Source: Brachynemurus nebulosus (Eukaryota > Arthropoda > Insecta > Neuroptera > Myrmeleontidae). From it: a stretch of 64,000 nucleotides of DNA. A program made the translations under genes and the position numbers. Every line of letters begins with the position of its first letter. Positions within the stretch are counted from its first letter, which is position 1. The stretch lies in contig JAPWDM010000015.1 in assembly GCA_035578155.1 (NCBI GenBank), forward strand, positions 528,501 through 592,500. The letters run 5' to 3'. The notes beneath the pieces are model-generated. The model did no database searches, was not told where the DNA came from, and worked only from the letters and a program-made list of their open reading frames with translations. Positions 1-12,152 of the stretch are shown piece by piece.

Positions 1-460
1 AAAAACAATCAAACCAACAATCAAAAAGTGGAATGTACCTCCACATTCTGATAGAAAAAAAGACACAACGCTAACAAGACTCCGTTTGGGTCATACCTAT
101 CTCACACACAAATATATTTTCAAAAAAACTGAACCACCAAGTTGTGCCACATGTAGAACAAGACTTACAGTACAACATTTCATCCTAGAATGCCCAAAAT
201 ATCACCAACAACGAATACAAAACAACATACCACAACAATTGGCTGAAGCGTTACACCCAGAAAACAATGAAAAACTAATAAAATTTCTACAATCAACTCA
301 ACTGTTAGAAAAAATTTAGAACATAATGTACATTAAATTTAATTGCCTACAACAAATAACAAACATTACTTAATCAAATACAATGTAATGATAATAATAT
401 TGTACAAGTGCTAATGAGTATTATTGTCGATGCACTTTAAAAATAAATAAAAAAAAATTC
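1..460 (+). mobile_element. 3' end of a non-LTR retrotransposon (LINE)
   Basis: The frame is open from base 2 to a stop at 317-319 and enters from outside the window. It shows the motif TRLRLGHTYLTHKYIF followed by a C-x2-C...H...C cluster (CATC, then HFILEC). This is the usual C-terminus of I/Jockey-type LINE ORF2 proteins, after the RNase H or RT part. An AT-rich 3' UTR of about 120 bases follows and ends in an A-rich tail near 440-460. Only the terminal 105 codons are present, so this is a 5'-truncated copy or the end of a longer element to the left. The exact clade cannot be fixed from this piece. Confidence 0.75.
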
Positions 461-592
461 TTTGCAAGTACAAGTTACAAAGAAGAGTTCTACAAAGGTC
501 TAATAAATTTCAATTCAAGTAACATTCCGCCATGTTGGAAAACTTTGTCACAAAAATATTAGGCACTATATTTGTCAATACAATGTGGCAAA

Positions 593-711
593 ATGCCACC
601 GAACCAATTTGTATTTTATACGAACCGACCGAATGTGGATGGCTTAGCAGAACTGTTTAGAGTTGAAAGAAATTGTCAGTCAGCACTAAATGATGATAAC
701 AATTTAGATGA

Positions 712-718
<7 letters not shown>
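593..718 (+). other. Short open frame, 41 codons, unrecognised
   Basis: An ATG at 593 opens 41 codons ending in an acidic DDNNLDDY tail before TAA at 716-718, immediately left of the (TA)n array. It could be the last exon of something to the left or a chance ORF. No domain is recognised. Confidence 0.15.

Positions 719-794
<76 letters not shown>
719..794. repeat. (TA)n microsatellite, left block
   Basis: About 75 bases of uninterrupted TA repeat. It continues on the far side of the mariner-type element (3334 onward) and again after the Gypsy element (10960-11046). The three blocks are best read as one array opened by two insertions. Confidence 0.95.
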
Positions 795-797
<3 letters not shown>

Positions 798-3330
798 GGT
801 GTAACAGATATATAAGTAAAAATATTTAAGGAGCTTACAGAATTCTACATTAACAGTAATATTTACTAATAAAATTACACTGCAGCTTTAATGGATTCAC
901 CAAAAAACACCTCAAAAAGTTTAACTGTTAAACTTAAATTTCTCGATCCGGTCCTGTTTTATTTATTCTAAAGGTACATTAAGTAGGTATTGTAACATAG
1001 TTATGTGATGTACCTGTCCGTTATTTCACATGTATGATTGCGCTTAGTGTATTAGTAGTGTATCAGTATCACACACACATACTCACATACATATCAACTG
1101 ATTTGCACTAGGATAGGTGACCTTGACTGGCTTGACTTACTAAAAATTAAATTAGTGAGTATTTGGTTTGGTGTCCAATGCCTGTGTTCGAAGGCATGCA
1201 TGGTAGGTACCCAGTTGTCTGAACCTATGTAATGTGTATTTTCGTAGGCTCGTAGCTTAAATCACCAGTTTGATAGATGAACTTGATAAAACACAAGCGA
1301 AATATTTATCTTGAATTGAAAACAAAAAACAATTGTTATTTTTTAAGTTGGATAAGTTTATGCTGTTTTCTAAAAACTTTTTAGTTCTTTACTTGACATT
1401 CTTCGTTATTTCTAAAAGCTATTTTCTTTAATTTATTATTATTGTGAATTCTATCAACAATTATAATTAAAAAAAAAAATATAATTATTTAGTTTAAACA
1501 TGTTTACTAATCACGAATATACTGACTTTGTTCTCTTGTATGGCGAAACTGGATATAACGTACATGCCACCCGCCAGCTGTACCAAGAACGATTCCCGAA
1601 TCGACGAATACCCACAACAAATACTATTTTAAACACAGTACAACGATTAAGGGATAGTGGACGCGTTGCACCTAATTTTGAAGGAAGGGGGCGTGAAAGA
1701 ACATATAAAATTCTTCGAATAGAAGAACAATTGTTGGATATTGTGGAGGAAAATCCCCAAATCAGTACTCGTGACATTGCACGGATAACAGGAGTATCTC
1801 ATACGACAGTACATCGCGTGTTTAGAAATTATCTACTATACCCCTACCATGTTCAACGTGTGCAACATTTAATAGAAAATGATTTTCAACCACGGCGCGA
1901 ATTTTGTTTATGGTTCAGATTAAAAGTCGCTGAAAATGCTAATTTTGTAAATCGTGTGTTATTTACTGACGAGTGCTGCTTTACTAGGGATGGAGTCCTA
2001 AATTTTCACAACACTCATTATTGGTCACACGAAAACCCTTTCGTGATTCAACAAACAAAACATCAGTGGCGATTTTCTGTTAATGTGTGGGCCGGAATTC
2101 TAGGAAATGTTTTAATAGGGCCTTTTATTTTACCCGAACGATTACGTGGCGAAAATTATTTGCAGTTTTTGCGTAATATGTTGGTGGATTTATTAGATGA
2201 CATGCCACTTATGAGACGACTTCAAATCTGGTTTATGCATGATGGGGCACCAGCACACGTCACTAGGAATGTAGTCGAATTTTTGAACGGAACCTTCCCA
2301 GAACGGTGGATTGGACGAAATGGACCGATATCTTGGCCGCCACGTAGCCCAGATATCAATCCACTGGATTTTTTTTTATGGGGCTACATGAAGTCATTAG
2401 TTTATAGTTTATACGGACGAAATTAACAATGTTGATGACCTACGCTTTCGAATTTTTGCTGCAGCGGATAGAATTCGCAACGAGCCCGGAACATTTACAC
2501 GAGTTTCCGATAACTTTTTACGTCGATTAGAAGCATGCGTAAATGCTAATGGAGGCCATTTTCAGCATCTCTTATAAAATAATTTTAAGCTAAAATAGAA
2601 TTAATGTATTATTTATTTATTTTTTTGTATCATTTTTTTTATTATGTAATAAAATTATTTACTTAATATGTAAAAACGTTTAATATTTATTTGACCATTT
2701 GAGTACAAAATTATAATTTTATTAAAAATGTATTATTAATTTATTATTATTCAGTGCAATAAAAAGGTAGAAATGAATAAACAGTAATTTTATTGTTAAG
2801 TAGTTGAGGCTGGAATGTGCCTAAAAACAAAAGAATCATAATTATTAAAATTAAGAAATATTAAATTTATTTTTGTTAGTAAATCTGTGACTATGTTTTT
2901 ATTTATTGAATCCTGAAATCCTCTCAAGAAAAATTAAAAATACTGTGTGCTTATAGGTATAGTACGAAAATGTAGGTGACTGTATGTACATACGGTACAT
3001 ACACTCAGATACAGTAGTATATTACGTAAACGACCTAAGCATAATATTATACACAAACAGAATTATACGTGCGTATTGTGTACAAAATCGCGATATGCAT
3101 CTAACAGCACAGCGATGCGTATGGTTGATGTGGTGGTATGTGCATTTGTGTGAATGAGGAAGTAAATAGAAAAATAGACAGGGGCGTATTTTGCAAAATA
3201 TAAAAATAAATATTTTAATAAAAAAAAAATTAAATTTTTTTTTCGGTAGTACTCAAATTTTTATCTTATTCGCCATGTTATAAAATCAGATATCACCTGT
3301 TAAAATATTTTTACTTATTTCTGTTACACC

Positions 3331-3333
<3 letters not shown>
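795..3333 (+). mobile_element. Mariner-type (IS630/Tc1/mariner) DNA transposon, DD41D
   Basis: The terminal inverted repeats start CAGGGTGTAACAGA and end TCTGTTACACCCTG. They extend to about 30 bp with small indels (795-830 and 3300-3333) and are flanked by the TA expected for this superfamily. The element is about 2.54 kb, roughly twice a typical mariner, because about 700 bp of non-coding DNA lies on each side of the transposase. It sits inside a (TA)n array, so the exact TA used for insertion is ambiguous. Confidence 0.85.
1500..2577 (+). pseudogene. DD41D mariner-type transposase, one frameshift
   Basis: This encodes the cut-and-paste transposase of the surrounding element. The N-terminal helix-turn-helix (about residues 1-90) resembles the DUF4817 type seen in insect transposases, and a second HTH follows (STRDIARITGVSHTTVHRVF). 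Catalytic residues are D in LFTDECCF, D in MHDGAPAH and D in INPLDFF. Counting from the second to the third D gives 41 intervening residues, hence DD41D, known from the rosa-type branch and distinct from DD34D mariner. The frame from ATG 1500 stops at 2424-2426. The conserved C-terminus continues one base shifted from about 2428 to TAA 2575-2577, so a single indel near 2400-2427 inactivates the copy. Confidence 0.85.
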
Positions 3334-3401
<68 letters not shown>

Positions 3402-3425
3402 ATATGTATGTATATATATATATAT

Positions 3426-3491
<66 letters not shown>

Positions 3492-3510
3492 ATATGTATG
3501 TATGTATATA
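3334..3510. repeat. (TA)n microsatellite, middle block
   Basis: TA repeats broken by short TTGTATATG interruptions, lying between the right TIR of the mariner-type element and the 5' LTR of the Gypsy element. Confidence 0.95.
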
Positions 3511-3511
3511 T

Positions 3512-3896
3512 AGTTACATATCCACCTTATTCACTAGTACATTATTTACTTTAGAACTATTGTTTACTTTAGAATCACGTATCTTTATATCAGCAATTAG
3601 TAATTCTTTATTTTGCATTTTATTATTATTTCATAACCTTGTAATTAGCACGAACGCTTTCATCAGCAAGTCGCTTAAAACAAAAGAAAAGCTGACTCAA
3701 ATTCACATGAATCGATCTACGTGATCTTTAATCACTTCGATCGATATAAAAGCAGTAAAACAAACTTGCTCTTGGAAGTCTTCTCTGAGAAGTTATATAC
3801 AATCAACTTGTAACAATTAAATTGTAATCCGTATTTGTGAAACAATAAAAATAAAATTTTAAATTTTTTATAAGTTTTAACAATTAAAACTTAATT
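3512..3896 (+). repeat. 5' LTR
   Basis: Begins AGTTACATATCC and ends ACTTAATT (the last T is shared with the primer site), 385 bp. It holds a TATAAAAG promoter at 3745-3752 and an AATAAA at 3844-3849. Relative to the 3' LTR it has 8 extra bases near 3543-3555 and an extra TA near 3806. Confidence 0.9.
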
Positions 3897-3906
3897 GGCG
3901 CAGTCG
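3896..3906 (+). other. Primer binding site, tRNA-Ser type
   Basis: TGGCGCAGTCG directly at the LTR edge. It is complementary to a tRNA 3' end CGACTGCG plus CCA, which fits insect tRNA-Ser. Serine tRNA priming is established for the 17.6/297 group of errantiviruses. Confidence 0.8.
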
Positions 3907-4080
3907 AAACCGGTAGGACTGGCTAAGTGTGTTTAAGTGATACAACTTTGAAGAATTATTCGGCGGTTTACCGGACAAGTCTTCAACTCCGACGGCTTAT
4001 CGGACTTCGCGGTTGTTCCTGCACGCTGTCACAGTCTCACCACTGGTGGATTTCAATCCTTTGGGGCCAGAACGGACCAC

Positions 4081-4106
4081 ATGGAAACACACAAGCAAGT
4101 GTAAGT
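4081..4106 (+). promoter_or_regulatory. Leader ATG with a candidate splice donor for env mRNA
   Basis: An ATG at 4081 opens seven codons and runs into GTGTAAGT at about 4099-4106, a good splice donor. Errantivirus env is made from a spliced subgenomic RNA, and no ATG precedes the env frame near 9081. A leader exon donating the start is therefore plausible. No matching acceptor was pinned down. Confidence 0.35.
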
Positions 4107-4140
4107 ACTGAAATTGGTTCTTGGTGCTTCTCTCATTTTT

Positions 4141-5469
4141 ATGCCTAAATTTCTCCATTTTAAAAAGAAAAACAAAAACCCCCACTATCCTAAATCAGAG
4201 AACTTCCCTCATAACACCGGCGCGGAATACGCAAGTTGTGAGTCTTTAACTTCAATACCGGAGCATACGGTACCTGAAGTTCCTAAGTTAGTTAATTATA
4301 ATAAAGAAACAGATAACGTAGTAAATACAAGTAATTTTAACAATTTAAATAAATTAGATTTAAACATGGAAGAATTAAGTAACTTGTTTTGGATCCCAGA
4401 TCCCATTAAACAACTTCCAGAATTTAACGGTAATTCAAAAACCTTATATGCATTCATACAAAATGTAGAACAAATATTATCCATAGCCCAAGCAGTTGAC
4501 GGTACTCCTCAGGGAAAAATATGGTTACAAACTATTAGAAACAAAATCGTAGGTGAAGCAAATGAAGCTCTCATAACTTACGGTACGCCATTAGTTTGGT
4601 CAGAAATTAAACGAGACCTAATCTCACATTACTCAGACAAAAGGACGGAATCAAATTTAATTAGGGACCTACACTGTCTTAAACAAAATAACACAATAGA
4701 AGAATTCTACGCACAGATCATGGACATATTATCTGCATTAAATAATTTAGCTAGACTAGACGGTAACGAATTAGTAACAAATTATAGAACACAGTTTTAT
4801 AAAGAAATGTGTCTAGAAGCCTTTTTGTCAGGACTCAAAGACCCAATAGGATCAGTAGCTAGAGCCAGTGTTCCTAAAACATTAAAAGAAGCATACGACA
4901 TATGCATTAAAGAACAAAACATTTACTATTCACGACAACTATAATTAAGAAATAAAATACCACCGACATCAAAAACCAACTTACCTAGTAAAAAACCAAA
5001 TCAACCACCACCAAGACCTACACCTATGCATTATCCAATATATTACCCACAACCACAACAAAATAGACAATTCACATATCCTCAACCACAACAAACAAAT
5101 CAGTTTTTCCGAAATACATTCCAACAACCCCAACAACAACATAATCCTAGACCAAACCCTCCACCTGTCACACCAATGGACATAGGATCAAACAGAATCA
5201 GTATACGTAGACCAAATCAAAACGTTCAAACTACCCACAGAAACTATTTTCAAACACAAAGCAGACCTATCTTCACTAGTAAGGAATTACATAACGTAGA
5301 AGCAACAGCTGACTATTCAAAATTAGACCAGTACGTTGATTCAGAACCGTACACGGACGAAATAACCGAAGACGAAACTAAAGAAACAGACGATGGTAAC
5401 TTTGACAACCATTACGAAATCGATAATTCGGATTTTCAATACACCTACCCGAATCCCTTGGATACATAG
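4141..5469 (+). pseudogene. gag: gag, one internal stop
   Basis: The capsid polyprotein of the Gypsy element. The frame runs from ATG 4141 (basic N-terminus, MPKFLHFKKKNKN) to TAG 5467-5469, about 442 codons, with a single TAA at 4942-4944. The capsid-like part contains helical segments such as LPEFNGNSKTLYAFIQNVE. After the stop comes a Pro/Gln/Asn-rich tail with repeated YPQPQQ-like segments. No CCHC knuckle is seen. The 3' end overlaps the start of the pol frame in the -1 register, so pol is probably made by frameshifting near 5430-5469. The stop may be a real lesion, a variant or a sequence error. Confidence 0.85.
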
Positions 5470-8400
5470 ACAATAACTTACACGACTCGACACTTCCTTA
5501 CATCCATATATCACATCCCTCAGGCAAACCCCTAAAATTTTTGATAGACACCGGTTCATCCAATTCATTTATCAACCCAGAACATGTTTACCCAGAACAA
5601 ACATACAAGATCAAACCATTAGAAATAAAAGCAATTTTAGACGTACATAAAATAGACACAAAAATTACACTCCCTTCTCCCATCGAATTTAATTATCCAG
5701 GCTTCGTCGAATTCCTAGTTTTTCGTTTCCATAATTATTTCGACGGCTTAATAGGCCTAGACATATTAAACAAAATACAGGCACAAATAGATATCCATAA
5801 TAAAATCTTAATCACACCACATTCCACAAACCGAATCTTGTTAAAACCCAATTTCACATCAGGAACTTATATAATAGATAAAAAAGTCAAACAAATATTA
5901 CGACTACCCGTTGATATTCAAACAGGCGACGTGCTAATAAACAAAACCTACATAGGCAATAAATTCCTGATTCCCGAAGGAATCTATCAGGCTAAAGATT
6001 GGCACATCTTAGCTCCTGTCATTAACCTGACGGACGAAAATCAGAAATTTTATATAGAACAACCCCTAAGAGCCGAACTACTAGCACATGAAATGATAGA
6101 GTTCAATTCTCATCAAATTAATAATAGCGCCGACAATAACCTACCCTCAGTAGAAAGCTTAATTAGAATTAACCACCTAAATAATGAAGAAAAAAAGGCT
6201 ATAGTTAAGCTATGCAAACGGTTTGAAGATGTATTCTTTAAAGAAGGCTAAGATCTTTCCTTCACAAACCAAATCAAACATGAAATTAAAACCAAAGACG
6301 AACTCCCTGTCTATTCAAAATCATATCGTTACCCGTACATCCATAAAGACGAGGTCAAACGACAAATCAACAAAATGCTTGAGCAAGGAATAATTAGACC
6401 AAGCTACTCTCCATGGTCCTCTCCGATCTGGATAGTACCTAAAAAGCTCGACGCTAGCGGGAAACAAAAGTGGCGTTTAGTTGTTGACTACCGAAAACTT
6501 AACGATAAAACTATAGACGATAAGTACCCACTCCCTAATATATCGGACATACTAGATAAGCTAGGAAAGTGTATGTATTTTACTACCCTCGATTTGGCTA
6601 GTGGATTCCATCAAATCGAAGTCTACCCCCGCGATATTGAAAAAACAGCTTTCACAGTTGAAAATGGGCATTACGAATACGTTCGCATGCCCTTTGGTTT
6701 GAAAAACGCACCATCAACATTCCAAAGAGTAATGGATAATGTCCTAAAAGAACTCCAAGGTACAATATGTCTTGTCTACATGGACGACATAATTGTATTC
6801 TCAACATCACTACAGGAACATCTAGAAAACTTAAGTCGCGTATTCGAAAGATTGAAACAAGCCAACTTGAAAGTTCAGCTGTATAAGAGCGAATTCCTTC
6901 ACAAGGAAATCGCATTCCTTGGACACATAGTTTCTGAACATGGCATCAAACCCAATCCAGACAAAATTAAAGCCATCACAAAGTTCCCAATACCTAAAAC
7001 TCAAAAAGAAATAAAAAGCTTTTTGGGATTACTAGGTTACTATAGAAAATTTATTAAGGACTTCGCTAAACTAACCAAGCCAATGAGAGCTTGCCTACGC
7101 AAAGGCGAAGACATAAAGATCACACCAGAATATGTAAAATGCTTCGAAAAATGTAAGGACCTACTAACTCATGATCCGATACTAGCTTACCCGGACTTTT
7201 CCAAAGAATTTATTCTTACAACAGACGCAAGTAATTTTGCTATAGGCGCAGTTCTCTCAGAAGGCCCAATAGGCAAAGACAGACCCATCTGCTATGCATC
7301 CCGAACACTAACAAAAAGTGAACAAAACTACTCAACGATAGAAAAGGAACTATTAGCAATAGTTTGGGCTTGTCGCTATTTCAGACCATACTTATTCGGT
7401 AGGAAATTCAAAATAATCACTGATCACAAACCACTAGAATGGCTCATGTCTTTAAAAGAACCGAACAGTAAGTTAGTTCGTTGGCGCCTTAAACTAGAGA
7501 AATACGAATATCAAATAATTCACAAAGCAGGGAAATACAACACAAACGCGGACGCCCTCTCCCGTGTAAAAATAGAAACTAACAATTTAGAAGACAGTAG
7601 TATCGACTCAACCAATAGCGTAACAACTAACTCAGCACATAGCGGTAACGAAGACGACGACTCCTTTATTAGGATATCTGAAAACCCATTGAACGATTTC
7701 AAAGAACAAATCATAATATCTCCAACACCTGGTAGAGCTAAAAGACTGTTACGAATCTTATTCAAAACAAAACGCAGACAAACCTTTAACGCACCCGAAT
7801 TCGATGACCGAATGTTAATAGAAATTTTTAAGCAATATCTACCATCAAAACGCTTAGTTGCTGTATACTGCCCCGACGACGAAATTTTCAATAAATTACA
7901 AAACATTTATAATCAATACTTTTCACAAGGGAAACAGTTTAAAATTATCAGATGTACTCAAATCTTAACTGACGTCGAAGATGACGAAGAGCAAGATCAA
8001 ATAATTAAACAGTATCATAACACATCACATAGAGGTATCAATGAGACCTTTAATCATATTAGGCGACAACATTACTTCCCAAACTTAAAATCAAAAGTGA
8101 CCTTTTTCATTAATAACTGCAAACTGTGCAATGAAAACAAATATGATCGTCACCCCCCTAAACAAAAATTCGAATTCACACAAACACCCATTAGACCACT
8201 ACAAATCTGTCATTGTGACATATTCTATGTCGACAAAAATCCCTTCTTCACAATCATAGATAAATTTTCCAAATTCGCCCAAGTTTACATACTCGAAACT
8301 AGGAACAGTAACGACTTAATCGAAGCACTAGCACGATTTATTGCCAGTTACGGACAACCCGAATTCCTTGTCGCAGATTCCGAAAAAGGGTTTGACTCCT

Positions 8401-9056
8401 TGCGATTTAAGAAATTTTGTAATCACTATAACATAAACCTACATATAACAGCAGTTAGAAGCTCCAACTCTAATTCACCGATAGAAAGGTTCCATTCAAC
8501 ATTACTAGAATATTACAGAATAATCCACTCACAAAACAAACAAGGAAGCCCAGATTCGAAAATGATACAGGCTGTATTTACATACAACAATACAATACAC
8601 TCTGTCAAAAAGTATACACCGTTCGAATTATTTTTCGGTCGAAAATATAATATCATTCTAAAACCCGAACTAAGAGACATCCAAGATAAAAAAGAGCAAT
8701 TATTTAACGAGGTAAACGAGAAAGTTAGGGAACAAAAAGAGAGAAAATTAGAAAAGTTAAACAGAAATCGAGAACCCCCAATAGACTATCAACCAAATCA
8801 AAAAGCTTACTTCACTGAAAACAAACATAACAATAAATTGCATCCCAAATTCAAACAAGTTACAATCAAATCTAACCATAAAACCACTATCAAAGATAAC
8901 AAAGATAGGAAAATACCAAAACAAAAGCTAAAGCGACCCCCTCGCATGTTACAGGTTCAACATCCTAATCACACTCCTATTAATAATACGACTAACGGAA
9001 ACACAGAAAATAGAAATTCAAGACCTGACCAACAACCCGGGACTTCTCGCGATTAA
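5430..9056 (+). pseudogene. pol: pol: protease, RT, RNase H, integrase, with one internal stop
   Basis: One frame spans the gag overlap to TAA 9054-9056, broken only by TAA 6249-6251 between protease and RT. Aspartic protease: DTGSS at 5547. Reverse transcriptase: LDLASGFHQIEV, then YMDD at 6777-6788. RNase H: TTDASNFAIGAVLS, ELLAIVWACRYF and NTNADALSR. Integrase: an HHCC zinc finger (HRGI...H...CKLCNE), then the catalytic D in CHCDIFYVD, D in VADSEKG and E in PIERFHS. No chromodomain follows, as expected for errantiviruses. The domain order PR-RT-RH-IN assigns it to Gypsy/Metaviridae. Confidence 0.93.
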
Positions 9057-9080
9057 CTTAGGAACCGGGAAAGTTATTGA

Positions 9081-10542
9081 AAAATACTACAAATACTTGC
9101 ATATCATTATCAAAAATACAAAGAAAACATAAACAATATTCAAAACTCACTAGAAATAATCAAAACCCATAGAAAAGCAACTAACCTTAATGAAATAATT
9201 AAAGCTAAATACAAACAATTAGAAAATACATTTAAAACCATTTACCCAAGGCGAATCATTAAACGAGGACTTATAGACGGACTAGGATCAGTCATAAAAA
9301 CTATAACGGGGAATATGGATAATAATGATGCAATAGAAATTAACAAAGAAATTGAAAATCTAAAATTAAATCAACATAACCTAATATCTCAAAGCAATAA
9401 ACAAGTAAAAATTAACGAACAAATGATTGAAAGATTTAGTAACATCACAGATCATATAAATTCACAACAAAAAATGATAAATCAATTTTTAAGTACCCTG
9501 GGAACTGAAGTCCAAAACAAAGTTAAAGATGAGGATAATAACTACAAATACTTCCAGTACATTTATCAACTATTATATAATATAGAATTGTTAAACTCAC
9601 ATCTTAACGATATCGCCGAGTCGGTAAATCTGGCCAAATTCAATATAATACCCAAAAATATCCTAATGCCCGAAGAATTAGAACATGCATATAAAATCCT
9701 CTCCAAACAAGGACTCCCTATCAACTCCTTAGAGCAAATATATGAATTATTTACCTCACAAGCCTATTACAATCACACAAACATAATATTTAATGTCCAA
9801 ATCCCTCAATTCCAAAAACAATTTCCAATATAACCTAATCGAACCAATTCCAACAATACACAACAAAATCATAAAAATCAACTACCCATACAACCTTATA
9901 AATGAGCACCAGACCTTTTTCACGAAAACAGAATGCCCAAAAATAGAGAATCTGTTCATCTGCCCAAACAACGAACCAATTAAATTAAGAAACGACAAAT
10001 GCTTTAAATGGATTCTACGAGGACTCCCAGGCAATTGCACATACCAGGAAGCAGGAAACCGTACAGAAATCAAAAAACTAACCGACCAACACATCATAAT
10101 TAAAAACGCCTTCAACCTGGAAATATCTTCCACCTGCGAAGGAATCAAGAATAGAAATCTAAATGGGACAACGCTCATCTACTTCAATAAATGCTCTGTC
10201 ACAATAAATGACCTGAACTATCAAAACATTCAATACACACACCCAGAAGTATTCCACGTCCTGCCGCTACACAATCTTCAAATAAACGAAACAAAGTTAG
10301 AACAACGCATAGATCTACAAAAACTAAACCAATACCACATCGAAAACAGAGAACAAATTCAAGAAATAAAAACACACGGGACAATTCACACATCAACTAT
10401 TTATGTAATCATCTCAATTTTATCACTAAGTCTGATCACAACATGGCTCATCAAAAGAAAAACCAAGAAGACAACCAATACAACGGTCAAATTCATCCCG
10501 GACTCCGCTACAACAAAAGAAGCTAAGCTCCTTTGGTCATAG
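9081..10542 (+). pseudogene. env: env glycoprotein, one frameshift
   Basis: The errantivirus envelope, related to baculovirus F proteins. The frame is open from 9081. A basic cleavage site RRIIKR lies at 9249-9266, and the fusion-peptide-like GLIDGLGSVIK starts directly behind it. A helical region follows. The frame stops at 9831-9833, and the C-terminal half continues one base shifted from about 9793-9820 to 10542, so there is one indel in or next to the A-rich stretch near 9813-9820. The second half has several cysteines, N-glycosylation sequons and a membrane anchor (YVIISILSLSLITTWLI, about 10400-10455) before a basic cytoplasmic tail. The true start is probably supplied by splicing. Confidence 0.85.
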
Positions 10543-10552
10543 CTTCATTCTT

Positions 10553-10562
10553 AGGAGGGAGG
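10553..10562 (+). other. Polypurine tract
   Basis: AGGAGGGAGG immediately before the 3' LTR. This is the plus-strand primer site for reverse transcription. Confidence 0.85.
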
Positions 10563-10937
10563 AGTTACATATCCACCTTATTCACTAGTACATTATAAAC
10601 TATTGTTTACTTTAGAATCACGTATCTTTATATTAGCAATTAGTAATTCTTTATTTTGCATTTTATTATTATTTCATAACCTTGTAATTAGCACGAACGC
10701 TTTCATCAGCAAGTCGCTTAAAACAAAAGAAAAGCTGACTCAAATTCACATGAATCGATCTACGTGATCTTTAATCACTTCGATCGATATAAAAGCAGTA
10801 AAACAAACTTGCTCTTGGAAGTCTTCTCTGAGAAGTTATACAATCAACTTGTAACAATTAAATTGTAATCCGTATTTGTGAAACAATAAAAATAAAATTT
10901 TAAAATTTTTATAAGTTTTAACAATTAAAACTTAATT
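10563..10937 (+). repeat. 3' LTR
   Basis: 375 bp, matching the 5' LTR apart from an 8 bp and a 2 bp deletion and two base changes. The TATAAAAG box and AATAAA are conserved. Confidence 0.92.
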
Positions 10938-10939
10938 AT

Positions 10940-10971
10940 ACACATATATTGTATATGTATATGTACATATA

Positions 10972-11046
<75 letters not shown>
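10940..11046. repeat. (TA)n microsatellite, right block
   Basis: Imperfect then perfect TA repeats. This is the continuation of the array that received the two insertions to the left. Confidence 0.95.
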
Positions 11047-11050
<4 letters not shown>

Positions 11051-11237
11051 CTCTGCTCAAACACCAACAATTGTTCATTATAGTAACTACATTTAAATGT
11101 TTGTATAAAAATGTTTGAAATAAAAATTTTTCTACAATTCCTTCGATCATATCTATCCTCATGTAACTTAAAATCTTAAAAAACTAATGACATATTTCAT
11201 TATTTAATAAAAAAAAAGTTTACTCCAAAATGAAATT

Positions 11238-11380
11238 ACACTTTTGATTCGTTGTAAGCAACTTCAAATAGAATCATATATCTTACTCTTTTTAGATAAT
11301 AAAATTCGCATATACGTAAAAAGAGTAAGACATATGATTCAATTTCAAATTTGATGTTGCTTACAACGAGTTAAAAGTGT
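11238..11380. repeat. 143 bp imperfect hairpin
   Basis: Arms 11238-11293 and 11318-11380 are inverted copies (ACACTTTTGATTCGTTGTAA against its complement, ending TTACAACGAGTTAAAAGTGT), with a 24-base loop and a small indel. Likely a MITE or hairpin remnant. The rest of 11047-12150 is AT-rich and I see no gene in it. Confidence 0.75.
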
Positions 11381-12152
11381 ATTCGATTTATAACTTTTAA
11401 TAATTAATGTGAATCAAACCCATGCAATAAAACTAGTATGCTAGATATTTCCGGCAGTTTTTGGGCAAGCTTACCGAGATATTTTTAAAGAATACCGCTA
11501 GATTAAAGAAGTAATTGTGAAATTTTACCGCTTCTCACACCATTTAAACAGGTAAGTCAGGCCATTTCGGCCAAATAAAGCTAGTAAGCCAATTTTGTTC
11601 TTTTAAATTACAAAATTTCCTATCGAATACAGTACAATTTATTGAGATCCGCAATAACAGTAAAACATTTTTGCTTTTTAAAAACAATTAATTTAATTAC
11701 ACATCCTTTCGGCTAATTAAATCGAGGCTTACCAAGTGCACTTTGTTCGTATGACTATAAACTATCAAATTACATAAAAATTTTTCGATTCCGCGATAAC
11801 GAGACTCTTAGTGTTACCGGCTCCTCGCCTAAATGTAACATGGATTTAAGTTAATATAAACAGGTTACGAATTTTGTTTACAAATACTTTTTATAGCTCT
11901 GCCAGCTTCTGTCACAAGTTAATACTAATCAAGTTATGGTTAAATGTCGGAGCTACGATGCGGCTTGTCATGTCACGTGAAGTAGCTTTTCAGTATAATT
12001 TTAAAAAAAGCGAATGTTAAAAAATCTAAACTTTTTATTGAAACACAATTTTATAAAGTTTTAAAATGTAAGTATTATTGAAGTATATCTAATTAGATAA
12101 AATAATAAATTTATTTCGTAATAAATTAAGTTTTGTAATTTATTTGTTCCAG

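Larger units (their letters stand above)
3512..10937 (+). mobile_element. Env-bearing Gypsy (errantivirus-like) LTR retrotransposon
   Basis: This is a complete element of 7.4 kb: 5' LTR, tRNA-Ser-type primer site, gag, pol (PR-RT-RNase H-IN), env, polypurine tract and 3' LTR. The order and the env with a furin-type site and membrane anchor match insect errantiviruses. The two LTRs differ by only two substitutions and two small indels (8 and 2 bp), so the insertion is fairly young. Even so, gag and pol each carry one stop and env a frameshift. It lies in (TA)n DNA, so the target duplication cannot be fixed (ATAT on the left, ATAC or TATA on the right depending on the LTR edge). Confidence 0.92.

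Noticed and set aside
3398..3724. 108-codon ORF starting in the TA repeat
   Set aside because: Translation of (TA)n followed by LTR sequence; no coding signal.
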